Assembly: GCA_016935315.1 (NCBI GenBank)
Contig: JAFGRD010000039.1
Coordinates: 186,001-250,000 of the forward strand
Length of the DNA stretch: 64,000 nt
Direction: 5' to 3'
Source: Pirellulales bacterium
GTDB taxonomy: Bacteria; Planctomycetota; Planctomycetia; Pirellulales; Thermoguttaceae
Shown one piece after another: positions 34,228 to 43,908 of this stretch (position 1 is the stretch's first letter; each line of letters begins with the position of its first letter). The notes under the pieces are model-generated. The model made no database searches. It had not been told where the DNA came from and was given only the letters and a program-made list of their open reading frames with translations. The translations under genes and the position numbers were made by a program.

Positions 34228-35937
34228 TCAGCGGAAGTAGTATCGCTTCGGCGGCTTCCAGGTCGTTTCCCCGACCGGTCGAACCTCGCGGATTTGCACG
34301 CTGGGACGGCGCTGATCCAGGACCACCGGCTCGGTCGTCTCGAACGTGCCGACGTTGCCCGCCTTGTCGCGGACCTCCAGCCGAAGATAGACCGTTGCCG
34401 GCGCGCGATCATCGATCGGCCAGGCGTATCGCCCCGTGTTCTCCAACCCGGTGGCAATCGTAGTCCACGGGCCCCCCGGGCTTTCGCTCAGTGAGATAGA
34501 GACCGGCTGATCGGCAAGGATCTGGTCCGTGGCTTGCCAGGTAACGATCAGATTGCCGGCGCCGTCACTCGTCCCCCGCGAGGCCGAGAGAATCCTTGCG
34601 GTCGGCCTGGTCAGATCGACGACAACGACCACGTCGGGCAACTCGCCGCTTTGGGGCGGCTTGCCACCGAAGCCGGTGCCGCCGGTCACCACGACCCGAA
34701 ACCCGTAGATCCCTTCTTCGTCCACTTTGACCAGCAACGGGCTGCGGTTGTCGTCGTCCAGGGCGAAGCTCTTCCAACTCCGACCCCCGTCGCGGGTGGC
34801 CCAGAGCTCGACCCTTGCAATCCCGGAGGGGCCTGGCGAGCTGACGTCGTAGTCCAACTCGAAGAGCCGGGAGTTGACCATGTGTTGCGGCGATTTCGCC
34901 GCGGCGCCGTCGGGGAGCGCGGCGTCTTGGCCATTTCCACCGGTCGGAGCCGTGTATTGGTGCTGGATCGGTGGACTGGCGCCTACTGCAACCGGGCCGG
35001 AGGGCGGACCGGCTGAGGGATAGCGATAGCCGGCGTACCGATCGATGCCGTACGAGGCACTCAGATCCTGACGGCCTCCCGGTGGGGCCGCGTAGCGGCT
35101 GTCGGCCGCGAGCGGGGCGGGCTGTTGCGAGCCATCCGATTGCCGGGAGGCCGAATCGGCGGGGGCCCGCCAGGGCGACGAGGCCTCGGAGCCCGCCGGC
35201 GACGCCTGCGAAGCGACACCGGACGCGGAAGCCGGATCAGCGGCGATGTCGGAAGCAGTACGGGCAACCAGCTTGACCTGGGCATGACTGACCGAGGGAT
35301 TGCCCGCCCTGTCGGCCACTTCCGCCCGGATCTGCACCTCTCGGGCGTCGGCCGGCGGCAGCCAGGTCGCCTCGTTGACGAACACCGGCCCGGCCAGATC
35401 GGTGCCGGCGCCGCTGACCGCCACCGGCTGCCACGGGCCGTCGGCCGTTGCCCGATACTGGATCTTCAGGCTACCGGCATCCAGATTCGGCTCCTCGATC
35501 GTCCATCGGGCGGTAATCTGTCCGGCCTGGCCCCGCTCGGCCAGGATGTCGAGTTTCGGCGGCGCGGTGTCGACCATCACTCGCAACCCCGGCCCCACGA
35601 CCTCCCTGGGCCAGAACTGGCCGGATTGGTCCAGCGTGCGGACCATGAACCAGTATTCACCGTCGGAGGTCGCTCGAAACATGAAGTGCTGCCGCGTCGG
35701 CGGTGACTTGCTGTAGAGGTGCCAGCTTGCGCCCCGATCAACCGAAACGAACAACTGGACCTCAACCGGTCTGCGCGAGGCATCCGTCGGCTCGTCGATC
35801 CGGAATGGAATGGCAAAGAGCGTTTGCCTTGTCGCAATCGGCGTGGGCAAGCCCTCAGCCGCCGGGGGCGAGCCGGGCGCCGCGGGCGGCGCCATGGCTG
35901 CCAAAACGATCAATCGGGCCATCGGTGCGAGCCACAT
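34228..35937 (-). CDS. Secreted multi-domain Ig-like protein
   Basis: 569 residues with GAGGAG upstream of the ATG. A signal peptide (LAPMARLIVLAAMAPPAAPG) is followed by at least four beta-sandwich-like segments with recurring phrases: VSVDRGASWHLYSKS, WATRDGGRSWKSFALD, GPWQPVAVSGAG, GPWTTIATGLENTG. DTAPPKLDI and DLTRPTARIL mark domain starts. A Ser/Pro/Gly-rich linker (residues about 230-330) sits between the second and third. The pattern resembles fibronectin/Ig-like extracellular modules, with sialidase-like 'DGG..W' turns. No catalytic site is seen. Export and an envelope or extracellular structural role are inferred. Confidence 0.75.
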   Translation of the reverse strand: MWLAPMARLIVLAAMAPPAAPGSPPAAEGLPTPIATRQTLFAIPFRIDEPTDASRRPVEVQLFVSVDRGASWHLYSKSPPTRQHFMFRATSDGEYWFMVRTLDQSGQFWPREVVGPGLRVMVDTAPPKLDILAERGQAGQITARWTIEEPNLDAGSLKIQYRATADGPWQPVAVSGAGTDLAGPVFVNEATWLPPADAREVQIRAEVADRAGNPSVSHAQVKLVARTASDIAADPASASGVASQASPAGSEASSPWRAPADSASRQSDGSQQPAPLAADSRYAAPPGGRQDLSASYGIDRYAGYRYPSAGPPSGPVAVGASPPIQHQYTAPTGGNGQDAALPDGAAAKSPQHMVNSRLFELDYDVSSPGPSGIARVELWATRDGGRSWKSFALDDDNRSPLLVKVDEEGIYGFRVVVTGGTGFGGKPPQSGELPDVVVVVDLTRPTARILSASRGTSDGAGNLIVTWQATDQILADQPVSISLSESPGGPWTTIATGLENTGRYAWPIDDRAPATVYLRLEVRDKAGNVGTFETTEPVVLDQRRPSVQIREVRPVGETTWKPPKRYYFR

Positions 35938-36131
35938 GACAAGACTCCTCTAAGTGAGGGAGCGAGAGGCCAATAGGACACGGCGCGCGCAACCCCGGCA
36001 TCAGGCAGCGCGAAGTTCGTATCGGCTTCAACGGTCATGCGACTTGAAGAGGAAGAAATGAATGGTTAAACGAGGGGGAGCAGGGGGAAATGGGCACGCG
36101 TTCCAGCGGATGACGTGATCCAGGCGATTGC

Positions 36132-37049
36132 CTAGTCGAACGCCTCGTTGACCAGCTCTCCGCCGGCGATGGTGCTCATCGACCTGGCCTGCTGCGGGTC
36201 TTGCTCCGGGCGTCTGAGCAACACGGTGCCGTCGCCGAGCAGAACGTGCGCCCCGCTCGGATGATAGCTGCGGATTCCGTCATCGGTGCCGTCATTGACT
36301 CGAAAGCTGATTTCTTCTGCGGAAAGGTCCCGCGGCTCCGTCCATGGGATTCCGCTGCCGGCGGCCTCCACGATCAGGATCGTCAACGGGAGGCCATCGT
36401 GGATGTCTTCGATTCGGTGCGCGGTCGGCCCGTCGGAAATCATGCCGGGGCCCACGAGCATCGCGTAGCTGGTTTGCGAATCGACGGCGTGAGGGTCTTC
36501 CGGACAACCGTAGACTTCGGGCATCTGCCGGGCGACCGCCAGATTGGCGGGGCTGTCCCAGGGTTCGTCGAACTTGTAGGCGTCGTAAAGATCCTGGCGG
36601 CCGAGAAACGGCAGCAAAAGCACGCGCCAACTGTGCTGCGGCTTGCCGTCGCCGTCGGCGACATGGGAAGGCGGAAAATGGCCGTTGGCTGCATGGTAGG
36701 CGTGCATGGCCGCGCCGATCTGCCGAAGACGATCGGCGCATTCGTCGGTGGGCAGATACGGTGCGGCTGATAGCGGCACGGGCGGCGGCGACACGGCGAC
36801 GGCCCGAAAGCCCACCAGAAAGAAGGCACCACCGCAAAGCACCAACATGGCGATCAGCCCGAAGACAATCACGGCAACGATGGCCAGCGTCGGGATGCCT
36901 CGTCGCGCGGGCGAGTAACCGGGCGTGCCGGCCAGCGGGGGGACCGTAATCGTTCGGCCGCAGGCGGAGCACGGGCCGGATTGGCCGGCGTACTGTTCCG
37001 CCACGTCGGTCTTGGTGCCACAGTGCGGACAGGTAAACGAAATGGGCAT
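36132..37049 (-). CDS. DUF1559-like protein with N-terminal zinc ribbon (paralogue 1)
   Basis: 305 residues from the ATG at 37049; a long upstream extension is rejected. The N-terminal zinc ribbon ISFTCPHCGTKTDVAEQYAG is followed by CSACGRTI, then a Pro/Gly linker and one membrane helix (TLAIVAVIVFGLIAMLVLCG). The outer domain has the DUF1559 phrases: LRQIGAAMHAYHAANGHFPP, SWRVLLLPFLGRQDLYDAYK, and near the C terminus HPSGAHVLLGDGTV. The family is greatly expanded in planctomycetes, and most members have a pilin-like N terminus. Here a cytoplasmic ribbon replaces it. Function is unknown. The paralogue lies directly upstream. Confidence 0.85.
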   Translation of the reverse strand: MPISFTCPHCGTKTDVAEQYAGQSGPCSACGRTITVPPLAGTPGYSPARRGIPTLAIVAVIVFGLIAMLVLCGGAFFLVGFRAVAVSPPPVPLSAAPYLPTDECADRLRQIGAAMHAYHAANGHFPPSHVADGDGKPQHSWRVLLLPFLGRQDLYDAYKFDEPWDSPANLAVARQMPEVYGCPEDPHAVDSQTSYAMLVGPGMISDGPTAHRIEDIHDGLPLTILIVEAAGSGIPWTEPRDLSAEEISFRVNDGTDDGIRSYHPSGAHVLLGDGTVLLRRPEQDPQQARSMSTIAGGELVNEAFD

Positions 37050-37108
37050 CAGTGGAGTCCTTCTCGAGAGACTCGTCGCCACGGGGCGGCGCGGCGAAGG
37101 GCCGCGGA

Positions 37109-38023
37109 CTAGGGTACGGCACCCTCGGGCAAGAGCCCTCTCTCGGGTAACGGGTCCTCTTCGGCCGAAACGGGCACGCCCTGCAGCGAACCGGGGGGAA
37201 CCGGACCGACGATGGGACGTACGGAGCCGTCGCAGTAAAGGACATTGGCTACTGCGGCGTGTTTGCTGCTGATTCCCGCGCCGGGACCGTTGACGATCGT
37301 GGTCATTGTCTGGATGTCCAGGTCCTTCGGTTCCATCCAATGGATGTCCGCGCCCGCGGTTTCGGCCACCATGATCGTGTTGGCCATATTGGGAATCTGT
37401 TCCGGCGATACCTTGGAAGTTCCGTCGGAAATCGCTCCCGGACCGACGATCATCGCGTAGCTGGCGATCGCATCGCCCGGCTCTCCCGGCGAACTCGGAC
37501 ACCGGTAAACCTCCGGCATCATATCGGCCAGCAGGCGGTTGTTCGGGCCGTCCCAGGGTTCGTCGAGGTCGTATTGATCATAGAGCATCTGCTCACCGAG
37601 GTACGGCAGGATGAGCACCCGCCAACTGTGCATCGGCTTTCCGTCTTCGTCGGCGATATAGGCCGGCGGGAAACTCCCGTTGGCCGACGCGTAGTTGTGC
37701 AAGGCCACGCCGATCTGCCTCAGGTTGTTCGAGCAGGCCGCCCGGCGAGCGGCTTCACGGGCTGCCTGGACCGCCGGCAACAGCAGGGCGAGCAGGATTC
37801 CGGCACACGCCAGCAGGACGGGCACGGCCACTAAGGCAATGACGATCAGAACCGATGCCGAGGAGCTGGATCCCTTCGGTGGTGGGGTATACACCGGGGC
37901 GCCTCCCGGAGCCGGAACCATGATCGTCCGGCCACATTGGCTGCAGGGCCCGCTCTGCCCCGCGTACTGATCGGATACGTCCGTTTCCTGCCCACAGTGC
38001 GGACACGTGAAGTGAATGGACAT
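37109..38023 (-). CDS. DUF1559-like protein with N-terminal zinc ribbon (paralogue 2)
   Basis: 304 residues. The ribbon is [20 protein letters not shown] with [12 protein letters not shown] membrane helix follows ([20 protein letters not shown]) and then the family signature [20 protein letters not shown], which is closer to canonical DUF1559 than in paralogue 1. [40 protein letters not shown] and a C-terminal [12 protein letters not shown] complete the domain. Both paralogues share linker, ribbon and outer domain, so a tandem duplication is likely. A GGAGG-type site precedes the ATG, and the two genes are 59 nt apart on the same strand. Confidence 0.88.
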   Translation of the reverse strand: MSIHFTCPHCGQETDVSDQYAGQSGPCSQCGRTIMVPAPGGAPVYTPPPKGSSSSASVLIVIALVAVPVLLACAGILLALLLPAVQAAREAARRAACSNNLRQIGVALHNYASANGSFPPAYIADEDGKPMHSWRVLILPYLGEQMLYDQYDLDEPWDGPNNRLLADMMPEVYRCPSSPGEPGDAIASYAMIVGPGAISDGTSKVSPEQIPNMANTIMVAETAGADIHWMEPKDLDIQTMTTIVNGPGAGISSKHAAVANVLYCDGSVRPIVGPVPPGSLQGVPVSAEEDPLPERGLLPEGAVP

Positions 38024-38145
38024 CGTGATTCCTCCTGAAGTGTGGATCCCCAGGCGCGCCGATGCACCGCGGCCGGCTGCGTGGCGCGATGCTCGGTACT
38101 CTCTAGTTCGTTATTCGATCTAGTTCGTTATTCGACACGGGGCCT

Positions 38146-38811
38146 CTACTCTTGGGTGTCTGATTTGCCGGCCCGTGTGTGTCGGACGATCTCGGCATAC
38201 TGCCGGGCGAGCGATTCGATTCGTGCCATGTCGCCGGCGGCGACGGCCTTGGCCTCGACCAGCGAACCACCGATTCCCAAGGCGCAGGCTCCGGCCCGGA
38301 GAAAATCGGCGGCGGTCTGTAAATTGACGCCGCCGGTCGGCATCAGGCGAACCTGGGGCAACGGGCCGTGCAGCGCCTTAAGATACTTCGGTCCGGTAAG
38401 GTCGGAGGGGAAAACCTTCACCACGTCGGCGCCGGCCTCCCAAGCCGCGAGCACTTCGGTCGGCGTCAGGGCTCCCGGCATCACCGCCTTGTCGTAGCGC
38501 CGGCAGAGGCGGACCACATTGAGGTTGACCGTCGGGGCGACGATGAACTCGGCCCCGGCCAACAAGGCCGTCCGCGCCGTCTCGGGGTCCAATACCGTAC
38601 CTGCCCCCAAAAGGACCTTGTCGCCGAGTCGATCCGCCACTTGCTCAAGCACGCGATGGGCCCCCGGCACGGTAAAGGTAACTTCGATGGCTTCCACTCC
38701 ACCGGCCAACAGGGCCTCGGCCACATCGGCAAGCATCTCGCCGCTGGGAGCGCGAAGCACGGCGATCACACCCGAGTTGATGATTCGCGAAAGGGTCTCG
38801 TCTTTCGACAT
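38146..38811 (-). CDS. eda: KDPG/KHG aldolase
   Basis: 221 residues, the usual length of the class I TIM-barrel aldolase that splits 2-keto-3-deoxy-6-phosphogluconate to pyruvate and glyceraldehyde 3-phosphate. VIAVLRAPSGE starts the barrel. AIEVTFTVPGA holds the catalytic Glu. GAGTVLDPETA, APTVNLNVVRLC, MPGALTPTEVLAAWEAGAD and VVKVFPSDLTGPKYLKAL follow; the Lys in VKVFP forms the Schiff base. PTGGVNLQTAADFL binds phosphate. The Arg seen after the Glu strand in E. coli (LRTE) is replaced by TVPGA, a common variant of the family. With zwf it could complete an Entner-Doudoroff path, but no edd is seen here. Confidence 0.93.
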   Translation of the reverse strand: MSKDETLSRIINSGVIAVLRAPSGEMLADVAEALLAGGVEAIEVTFTVPGAHRVLEQVADRLGDKVLLGAGTVLDPETARTALLAGAEFIVAPTVNLNVVRLCRRYDKAVMPGALTPTEVLAAWEAGADVVKVFPSDLTGPKYLKALHGPLPQVRLMPTGGVNLQTAADFLRAGACALGIGGSLVEAKAVAAGDMARIESLARQYAEIVRHTRAGKSDTQE

Positions 38812-38993
38812 GCTGGCTTTAGAATCCCGGTCGGAGGTAAGGTCGCGTGCCCCTCATTCGGGTCAGGGCAGGCCTGCTCATGTTCAGTCCTCAGGTTAGG
38901 TCCATCGGGGGCAGTTGTCAACAAGCGGGAAGATCGGGTGGCGCACGCTGGACCCGGCCCTGCATGATGGAGATAATAGACGGCGTGGTTTGA

Positions 38994-39311
38994 TTGATCG
39001 ACCTGGGGACTCTATTTGGCGCGGTGGCCGGCAGTCTCATGCAGCGACTCACGGAAACGGGCGCCGAAGAGCTGATCCTTTGGATTGCGATTCTGGCCAT
39101 AGCGATCGCCGTGGCGGTTTATGTGATCGACAAAGTTCGCAGCGGGCCGGTACAACACGAACCGAAGGCCACCGAATTGATCTCAAAATTCCGCGATCTG
39201 CACTCCCGAGGTGAGCTAAGCGATGTAGAATTCCGAACAATAAAGACTGCATTGGCCACGCGGCTCCAAGCGGAGTTAAAGGATAACGGGGAAACGGGTT
39301 GCGACGAATGA
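38994..39311 (+). CDS. Small single-helix membrane protein with SHOCT-like tail
   Basis: 105 residues from a TTG at 38994; an ATG at 39039-39041 is an alternative start. One membrane helix (LILWIAILAIAIAVAVYVI) is followed by a charged tail with ELISKFRDLHSRGELSDVEF and RTIKTALA. This resembles SHOCT-type short C-terminal domains (LxxLxxLxxxGxISxxEF). Such tails are thought to mediate oligomerisation or nucleic-acid contact, though this is not proven. It lies upstream of clpX on the same strand. Whether they share a transcript is unclear. Start choice is uncertain. Confidence 0.6.
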   Translation: MIDLGTLFGAVAGSLMQRLTETGAEELILWIAILAIAIAVAVYVIDKVRSGPVQHEPKATELISKFRDLHSRGELSDVEFRTIKTALATRLQAELKDNGETGCDE

Positions 39312-39455
39312 AGCCACTCACTCCGGAGTCGTCGGTTCGGGCGGTTCTGACGACCGAAGAGGCTTTCTGGCTTCCGCCGGGCCAAACCCCCAGGCACAAC
39401 GCCCCGTAGAAACAGCAGCTCTGACAGTTCAGGCGGAACGCAAAAAGGAATTGGC

Positions 39456-40742
39456 ATGCCCTCAGGACGCGATTTCAACTCGGGACGTCGAGGAAACGGA
39501 ACCACCAAGAAAAACGCCTTCTGTTCCTTCTGCCGAAAAAGCTACCGCGACGTCGGTCCGCTGGTCGAAGGCCCGGGCGACGTCTACATCTGTGGCGAAT
39601 GTATCGACCTCTGCCAGTCGATCTTGGAGCAGGAGCGCCGGCGTCGAGGCACCTCGAAACAGTTGTTCACCAAGGTGCTATCGCCTCGGCAGATCGTCGA
39701 GCAACTCGACCAGTACGTGATCGGGCAAGAACGGGCCAAGAAGGTCCTGGCCGTGGCCGTCCACAGCCACTACAAGCGGCTGATGCACGGCTGCGAAGAA
39801 TCCGACGTCGAAATCGACAAGTCGAACATCCTCCTGATCGGCCCGACCGGTTCCGGCAAGACGCTGCTGGCGCAGACGCTGGCGCGGATCCTCGATGTGC
39901 CGTTCGCCATCGGCGACGCGACCACGTTGACCGAGGCGGGCTACGTGGGCGAGGACGTCGAAAACCTCCTGTTGAAACTGCTGCACGCCGCCGACTTCGA
40001 CATCGAGGCGGCCCAGCGCGGCGTGCTCTACATCGATGAGATCGACAAGATCGGAAAAACCAGCCAGAACGTCTCCATCACCCGCGACGTTTCCGGCGAA
40101 GGCGTGCAGCAGGCGCTGTTGAAGATGCTCGAAGGCACGGTGGCCAACGTTCCGCCGCAGGGCGGTCGCAAGCATCCCGAACAACAATACATCCAGATCG
40201 ACACCAGCAACATCCTCTTCATTTGCGGTGGGACGTTCGTGGGCCTGGACGACATCATCGGCAAGCGATTGGGCAAACGCACCATCGGCTTCGGACAGGA
40301 CAAGGTGGTGCACGACGACATGGAGGTGGGCGAACTGCTGCAGCAGGTCACCAGCGACGACATTCTCCAGTTCGGCCTGATCCCCGAACTGGTCGGGCGG
40401 CTGCCGGTCGTCTCGGCCTTAAGTCCCCTGGACGTCGACGCCCTGGTCCGCGTCCTTTCCGAGCCGAAGAACGCCCTGATCCGGCAGTACGAAGCCCTCT
40501 TCTCCATGGAGAGTTGTGAACTGGCATTCACCGACGAGTCGCTGCGAGCGATTTCGCAGCGGGCGATGGAAAAAGAGACGGGTGCCCGGGCGCTGCGTTC
40601 CATCATCGAAGAGGTCATGCTCGACATCATGTTCGAGTTGCCGGATCAGCCCCGCGGAAGCAAGTACCTGATCACCGACGACATCGTCTACGGCCGCCAG
40701 CAGCTCTTCCCGCTGCCGGAGCCGAAGAACAAGAGCGCGTAA
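39456..40742 (+). CDS. clpX: ATP-dependent Clp protease ATP-binding subunit ClpX
   Basis: 428 residues. It unfolds substrates and feeds them to ClpP in the cytoplasm. The N-terminal zinc-binding domain is [20 protein letters not shown], followed by ICGECIDLC. The AAA+ core has [15 protein letters not shown] (Walker A), the pore loop [16 protein letters not shown], Walker [13 protein letters not shown] and sensor [31 protein letters not shown] is the RKH loop. The C-terminal part has [20 protein letters not shown] and [20 protein letters not shown]. clpP and tig, the usual partners, are not adjacent. A short membrane-protein gene lies upstream. Confidence 0.97.
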   Translation: MPSGRDFNSGRRGNGTTKKNAFCSFCRKSYRDVGPLVEGPGDVYICGECIDLCQSILEQERRRRGTSKQLFTKVLSPRQIVEQLDQYVIGQERAKKVLAVAVHSHYKRLMHGCEESDVEIDKSNILLIGPTGSGKTLLAQTLARILDVPFAIGDATTLTEAGYVGEDVENLLLKLLHAADFDIEAAQRGVLYIDEIDKIGKTSQNVSITRDVSGEGVQQALLKMLEGTVANVPPQGGRKHPEQQYIQIDTSNILFICGGTFVGLDDIIGKRLGKRTIGFGQDKVVHDDMEVGELLQQVTSDDILQFGLIPELVGRLPVVSALSPLDVDALVRVLSEPKNALIRQYEALFSMESCELAFTDESLRAISQRAMEKETGARALRSIIEEVMLDIMFELPDQPRGSKYLITDDIVYGRQQLFPLPEPKNKSA

Positions 40743-40917
40743 CCTCTCCGCGATCACTGCTGGCGCTGCCTCCACCACGAAGAGCCAGAGTGTCCACGAG
40801 CCAAGGTGTGCAAGCGACGGCCAAGACGCGCGCCGACCGCCGCCCTTCGTGCCGCCTGCGAACTGTCCGGTCGCCCGGCAGCCTCGCCGCGCCCTCGGTC
40901 GCAGCCTCTCGCCGCGA

Positions 40918-41121
40918 CTAAGGCAGCCAGGGCTGGTAGTCGTAAGTCTGCGGGGCCGGTGCGAGACTGGCCAACCACGCCACCAACGCGAAGGCCGCCA
41001 GAAGCAGCACCACCGTGATTGCGGCGTGGATGCGATCCTTGCGGAGTTGCTCCTTGCTGATCACGTGCTTCTCCGGTTGCTGCGGCGTCGACTTGTGAGG
41101 CGTCTGCGGAACCGTTGCCAT
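40918..41121 (-). CDS. Short single-helix membrane protein
   Basis: 67 residues with GAGGAG just before the ATG. The N-terminal half is polar (HKSTPQQPEKHVISKEQLRK), followed by one membrane helix (HAAITVVLLLAAFALVAWLA) and an aromatic C-terminal tail (TYDYQPWLP). The good ribosome site and clear topology support a real gene. The product would be a type II or tail-exposed membrane peptide. It lies between clpX (convergent) and the aminotransferase gene, 182 nt downstream of the latter on the same strand. No function can be assigned. Confidence 0.7.
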   Translation of the reverse strand: MATVPQTPHKSTPQQPEKHVISKEQLRKDRIHAAITVVLLLAAFALVAWLASLAPAPQTYDYQPWLP

Positions 41122-41303
41122 AGCCTATCTCCTCTCGGGCAAGACAGGGTCTGTAACCGCTCTATAGCAATCATAGGACCCGCCCGGCAACGAGCCACCC
41201 CTCGGAATGGTCGTCGAGCGGGCCGGAACGGCAAAGCAGCGACAGGAGAGGAACCGGATGTGAGGGTCGTGCCGTTCTCTACGGTTCGCCCGTGATCGAT
41301 CGC

Positions 41304-42416
41304 TCACCCTTCCCGGGCCAGCCTCTTGAGCACCTCAATCCCCCGCTCGATCGTTGAGTCGGCCGCCGCGTAGGAGATTCGAAAGTGCGTGTCGCGGCGG
41401 CTGAAGACATTGCCCGGGATGACCAGGAGGTTCTTCTCGATCGCCCGGGCGACGAACTCCATGCCGGTGCCCCGGGGGAGTTTCGGGAACGCGTAGAAGG
41501 CGCCGCCGGGCGTGACCAACTCGTAGTCGCCGGCCAGCCCCTCCACCAGCAGGTCCCGCTTTCGGCGATAGGCCTCCCTCTGCCCGCCCTCGTCGAAGTC
41601 CATTGCCAGCGCCCCGGCCCATTGGAAGGGCTGGGGAGCACACACGAAACTGTATTGCTGCAGCTTGATCATTTCGTGGATGATTGCCGACGGGCCGTGG
41701 GCAAACCCGAGCCTCCAGCCGGGCATCCCGTGGCTCTTGCTGAAGCCGTCGACCACCAGCGTCCGAGGGTTGTACTCCGCCGGCGAGACGAACGACCCGT
41801 CGTAGCAGAACGTGCGGTAGATCTCGTCGCTCAGCAACAGCACGTTTCGCGCCGCCGCCAGCTCGGCCAATTGTCGCACTTCTTCGCGGCCGGCCACGGC
41901 GCCGGTGGGATTGGCGGGGCTGTTGAAGATGATGGCTTTGGTGCGGGAGGTGACGGCGTCGGCCACCCGGCCCACGTCGATGCGGAAGTCGGGATACGTG
42001 TCGACATAGACGACTTTGCCGCCGGCAACGCCTGCCAACGCGCTGTACATCACGAAGTAGGGATCGAAAACAATCACCTCTTCGCCCGGATTCAGCAGCA
42101 CCAGCATGGCCAGCATCAGCCCGCCGCTGGTGCCGCAGGTGACGAACACCTCGCGGTCCTCGTGACCGTACTGCGCGTCGATTCTCGCTTGCAGCTTTTC
42201 GCGGAGCACGGGCATTCCCTGTGAGAGGGCATAGCCGTTCTTGCCGCTGCCGATGGCCTCGACCGCCGCCTGACGAACCGGCTCGGGAACGTCGAAATCG
42301 GGCTGTCCGATCGAGAGGTTGATCGGGTCGGTCATCTTCGCCCCCAGGTCGAACACCTTGCGGATGCCCGACGCGTCGAAGCACTTGGTCCTCTCGGCGA
42401 TCCAGTTCTCAGACAT
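41304..42416 (-). CDS. PLP-dependent aminotransferase, class I/II
   Basis: 370 residues from the ATG at 42416. Fold-type I motifs: INLSIGQPDFDVPEPV at the N terminus, TCGTSGGLMLAMLVLLNPGE, FDPYFVMYSALAGVAGG, IIFNSPANPTGAV (the Asn contacts PLP), LLLSDEIYRTFCYDG, and VVDGFSKSHGMPGWRLGF with the Schiff-base Lys in the FSKS segment. The C-terminal Arg lies in DTHFRISYAA. It transfers amino groups between an amino acid and a 2-oxo acid; the specificity cannot be read. Candidates are aspartate, alanine/valine or LL-DAP-type enzymes. The gene stands alone, with a partial family B repeat just upstream. Confidence 0.92.
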   Translation of the reverse strand: MSENWIAERTKCFDASGIRKVFDLGAKMTDPINLSIGQPDFDVPEPVRQAAVEAIGSGKNGYALSQGMPVLREKLQARIDAQYGHEDREVFVTCGTSGGLMLAMLVLLNPGEEVIVFDPYFVMYSALAGVAGGKVVYVDTYPDFRIDVGRVADAVTSRTKAIIFNSPANPTGAVAGREEVRQLAELAAARNVLLLSDEIYRTFCYDGSFVSPAEYNPRTLVVDGFSKSHGMPGWRLGFAHGPSAIIHEMIKLQQYSFVCAPQPFQWAGALAMDFDEGGQREAYRRKRDLLVEGLAGDYELVTPGGAFYAFPKLPRGTGMEFVARAIEKNLLVIPGNVFSRRDTHFRISYAAADSTIERGIEVLKRLAREG

Positions 42417-42481
42417 GGTTGTCGTCTTGCACTGTTGATGTGTGTACTGCAAATGACCAGGGCCTGACGCGGGAAAAAACG

Positions 42482-42560
42482 CCATGAAAGAGCAACGCCG
42501 CTGCACGCCTTTCCTCTTTCCATATAGGCCTAAGTGCCGTCTTTTCAGAAAGCGCAGTGG
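42482..42560 (+). repeat. Repeat family B, partial copy 6 (inner hairpin and tail)
   Basis: CATGAAAGAGCAACGCCGC, then TTTCCTCTTTCCAT, then CCTAAGTGCCGTCTTTTCAG with AAAGCGCAG. It matches the inner part and the tail of the full copy at 11441-11590 but lacks clear outer arms. It lies between the aminotransferase start and the end of the phosphohexomutase-like gene. Confidence 0.55.
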
Positions 42561-42576
42561 AGTACTATCCGATATT

Positions 42577-43842
42577 CTAACCCGCCGCCGAGGCGCCGTC
42601 GAGAACCTCGGAGAGCCGTCGGTCGCTTTGGCTGAGAACCACCAACAGCAGCGTCAGAGTCCTCAGCGCGTCGGGCAGCGCAAGCCCGCCGTCGGCGTAC
42701 CAGAAGCGCCCGCTCGGGCCACCGCCGAAGATCGCCCCCTGCTCGCGCATCGCCCGCTCCATCGCCGCGCGACGAGTATCGGCCCTGGCGACTTGGCCTC
42801 CCAAGGCTTCGATGCGCCGCGCCGTTGCCAAGTCGGTCCCGGTCTCCAACACCACGGTCTGCGGCGACCGCTCCGTGACCAGGTGGCCGGCCACGCGCAA
42901 CAACAACCGTTCGACGGCCACGCGGCGGCCCTGCTCGTCGAAGAGTCCGCAGGTCTCGCCGTCGTCACCGATGCGGATCGCAAAATGCGCCCCGTCGGCG
43001 ACGACCTGCTCGGGCAAACGGCCTTCGGCCTCGCGAGAGGGAATGACCCGGCAGGCCACGGGCCGAAGCAGCCTTTCGAGGAATCGGCTGAGCGGGCCGC
43101 AGGAGCTGTCCAACACAAACCGCAACGGGCGCAACGCGTGATAGTGCTCGGCCAACGATGCCACATAAGGCTCTTCGGCCCGAAACCGCCGCAACGAACC
43201 GAACCTCCGCGTGGGCCGATCGACACCGGCGCGATGCGTCTCCCTTAGCAGGTCGAGCGGTCCTTGGGCCGAGAGGGGGCGCGGCCCGGCCCAGAACTTC
43301 AATCCCACGGTGTGCGGCCGGCCGTCGCGATTGCCGACCAGCAGCCCGCCATCGGCGCCGAGATGCTCGATCGCAAACGCCAGGCACGGGGCGCTGGCGA
43401 CTCCGACGTCGGTTACGTCGCAACCAGCCCAGCGTAACCCTTCGGCGGCGGCCGCCACCAGCTCGCAACTCAAAGGCCGCCCGTCGCCGGCGATGACCAC
43501 TTGTGGGGCACGTTGTGGCGGCTGGTGCTTCCCGGCGAAACATCCCCGCAGACCGGTACCCAACGCGGCCGCCATCTCGCGTGCCGCGTCCGGTCCCAGA
43601 TCGTTTCCGTAGACTCCCTCGGTCCCTTCATCGTGGAACAGGGTCGCCGGCGAGCCCCGCGGCCGCGTTTCGACCAGTTGGGCGATTTGCCGCCGCGAAA
43701 GCGGGCCGGTCTCGTCCCGGTGCGGACATTGCCGACACCCAGGATAGAACCGGGCCATGCGTCCCAAATGGACGGATCGCGAGATCGGATACGGCTGGCC
43801 GGGGCAGCGGTATTCGGCGGTGTGTGGATCGGCGACAGACAC
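42577..43842 (-). CDS. Degenerate phosphohexomutase-family protein with N-terminal Cys motif
   Basis: 421 residues. The alpha-D-phosphohexomutase plan is visible in order: an altered GTxGxRG site (FHDEGTEGVYGNDLGPDAAR), the serine loop region GADGGLLVGNRDGRPHTVGL, the metal loop region AIRIGDDGETCGLFDEQGR, and the sugar loop GGGPSGRFWYADGG. Each catalytic site is changed. TASHNP is replaced by GNRDGRPH, so there is no phosphoserine. DGDxDR becomes GDDGET. GExSGH becomes GGPSGR. The N terminus adds a probable zinc site: YRCPGQPYPISRSVH, then FYPGCRQCPHRDE. It is therefore likely a pseudoenzyme or has another activity. I recall the N-terminal phrase from other planctomycetes. The ortholog function is unknown. 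Confidence 0.75.
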   Translation of the reverse strand: MSVADPHTAEYRCPGQPYPISRSVHLGRMARFYPGCRQCPHRDETGPLSRRQIAQLVETRPRGSPATLFHDEGTEGVYGNDLGPDAAREMAAALGTGLRGCFAGKHQPPQRAPQVVIAGDGRPLSCELVAAAAEGLRWAGCDVTDVGVASAPCLAFAIEHLGADGGLLVGNRDGRPHTVGLKFWAGPRPLSAQGPLDLLRETHRAGVDRPTRRFGSLRRFRAEEPYVASLAEHYHALRPLRFVLDSSCGPLSRFLERLLRPVACRVIPSREAEGRLPEQVVADGAHFAIRIGDDGETCGLFDEQGRRVAVERLLLRVAGHLVTERSPQTVVLETGTDLATARRIEALGGQVARADTRRAAMERAMREQGAIFGGGPSGRFWYADGGLALPDALRTLTLLLVVLSQSDRRLSEVLDGASAAG

Positions 43843-43908
43843 GTCGGCTTCCTTCGCGCAAGGTCAGCCGGGCACTGTAGGCGTATCCGCCTCTTCCGGT
43901 CAAGGCCA

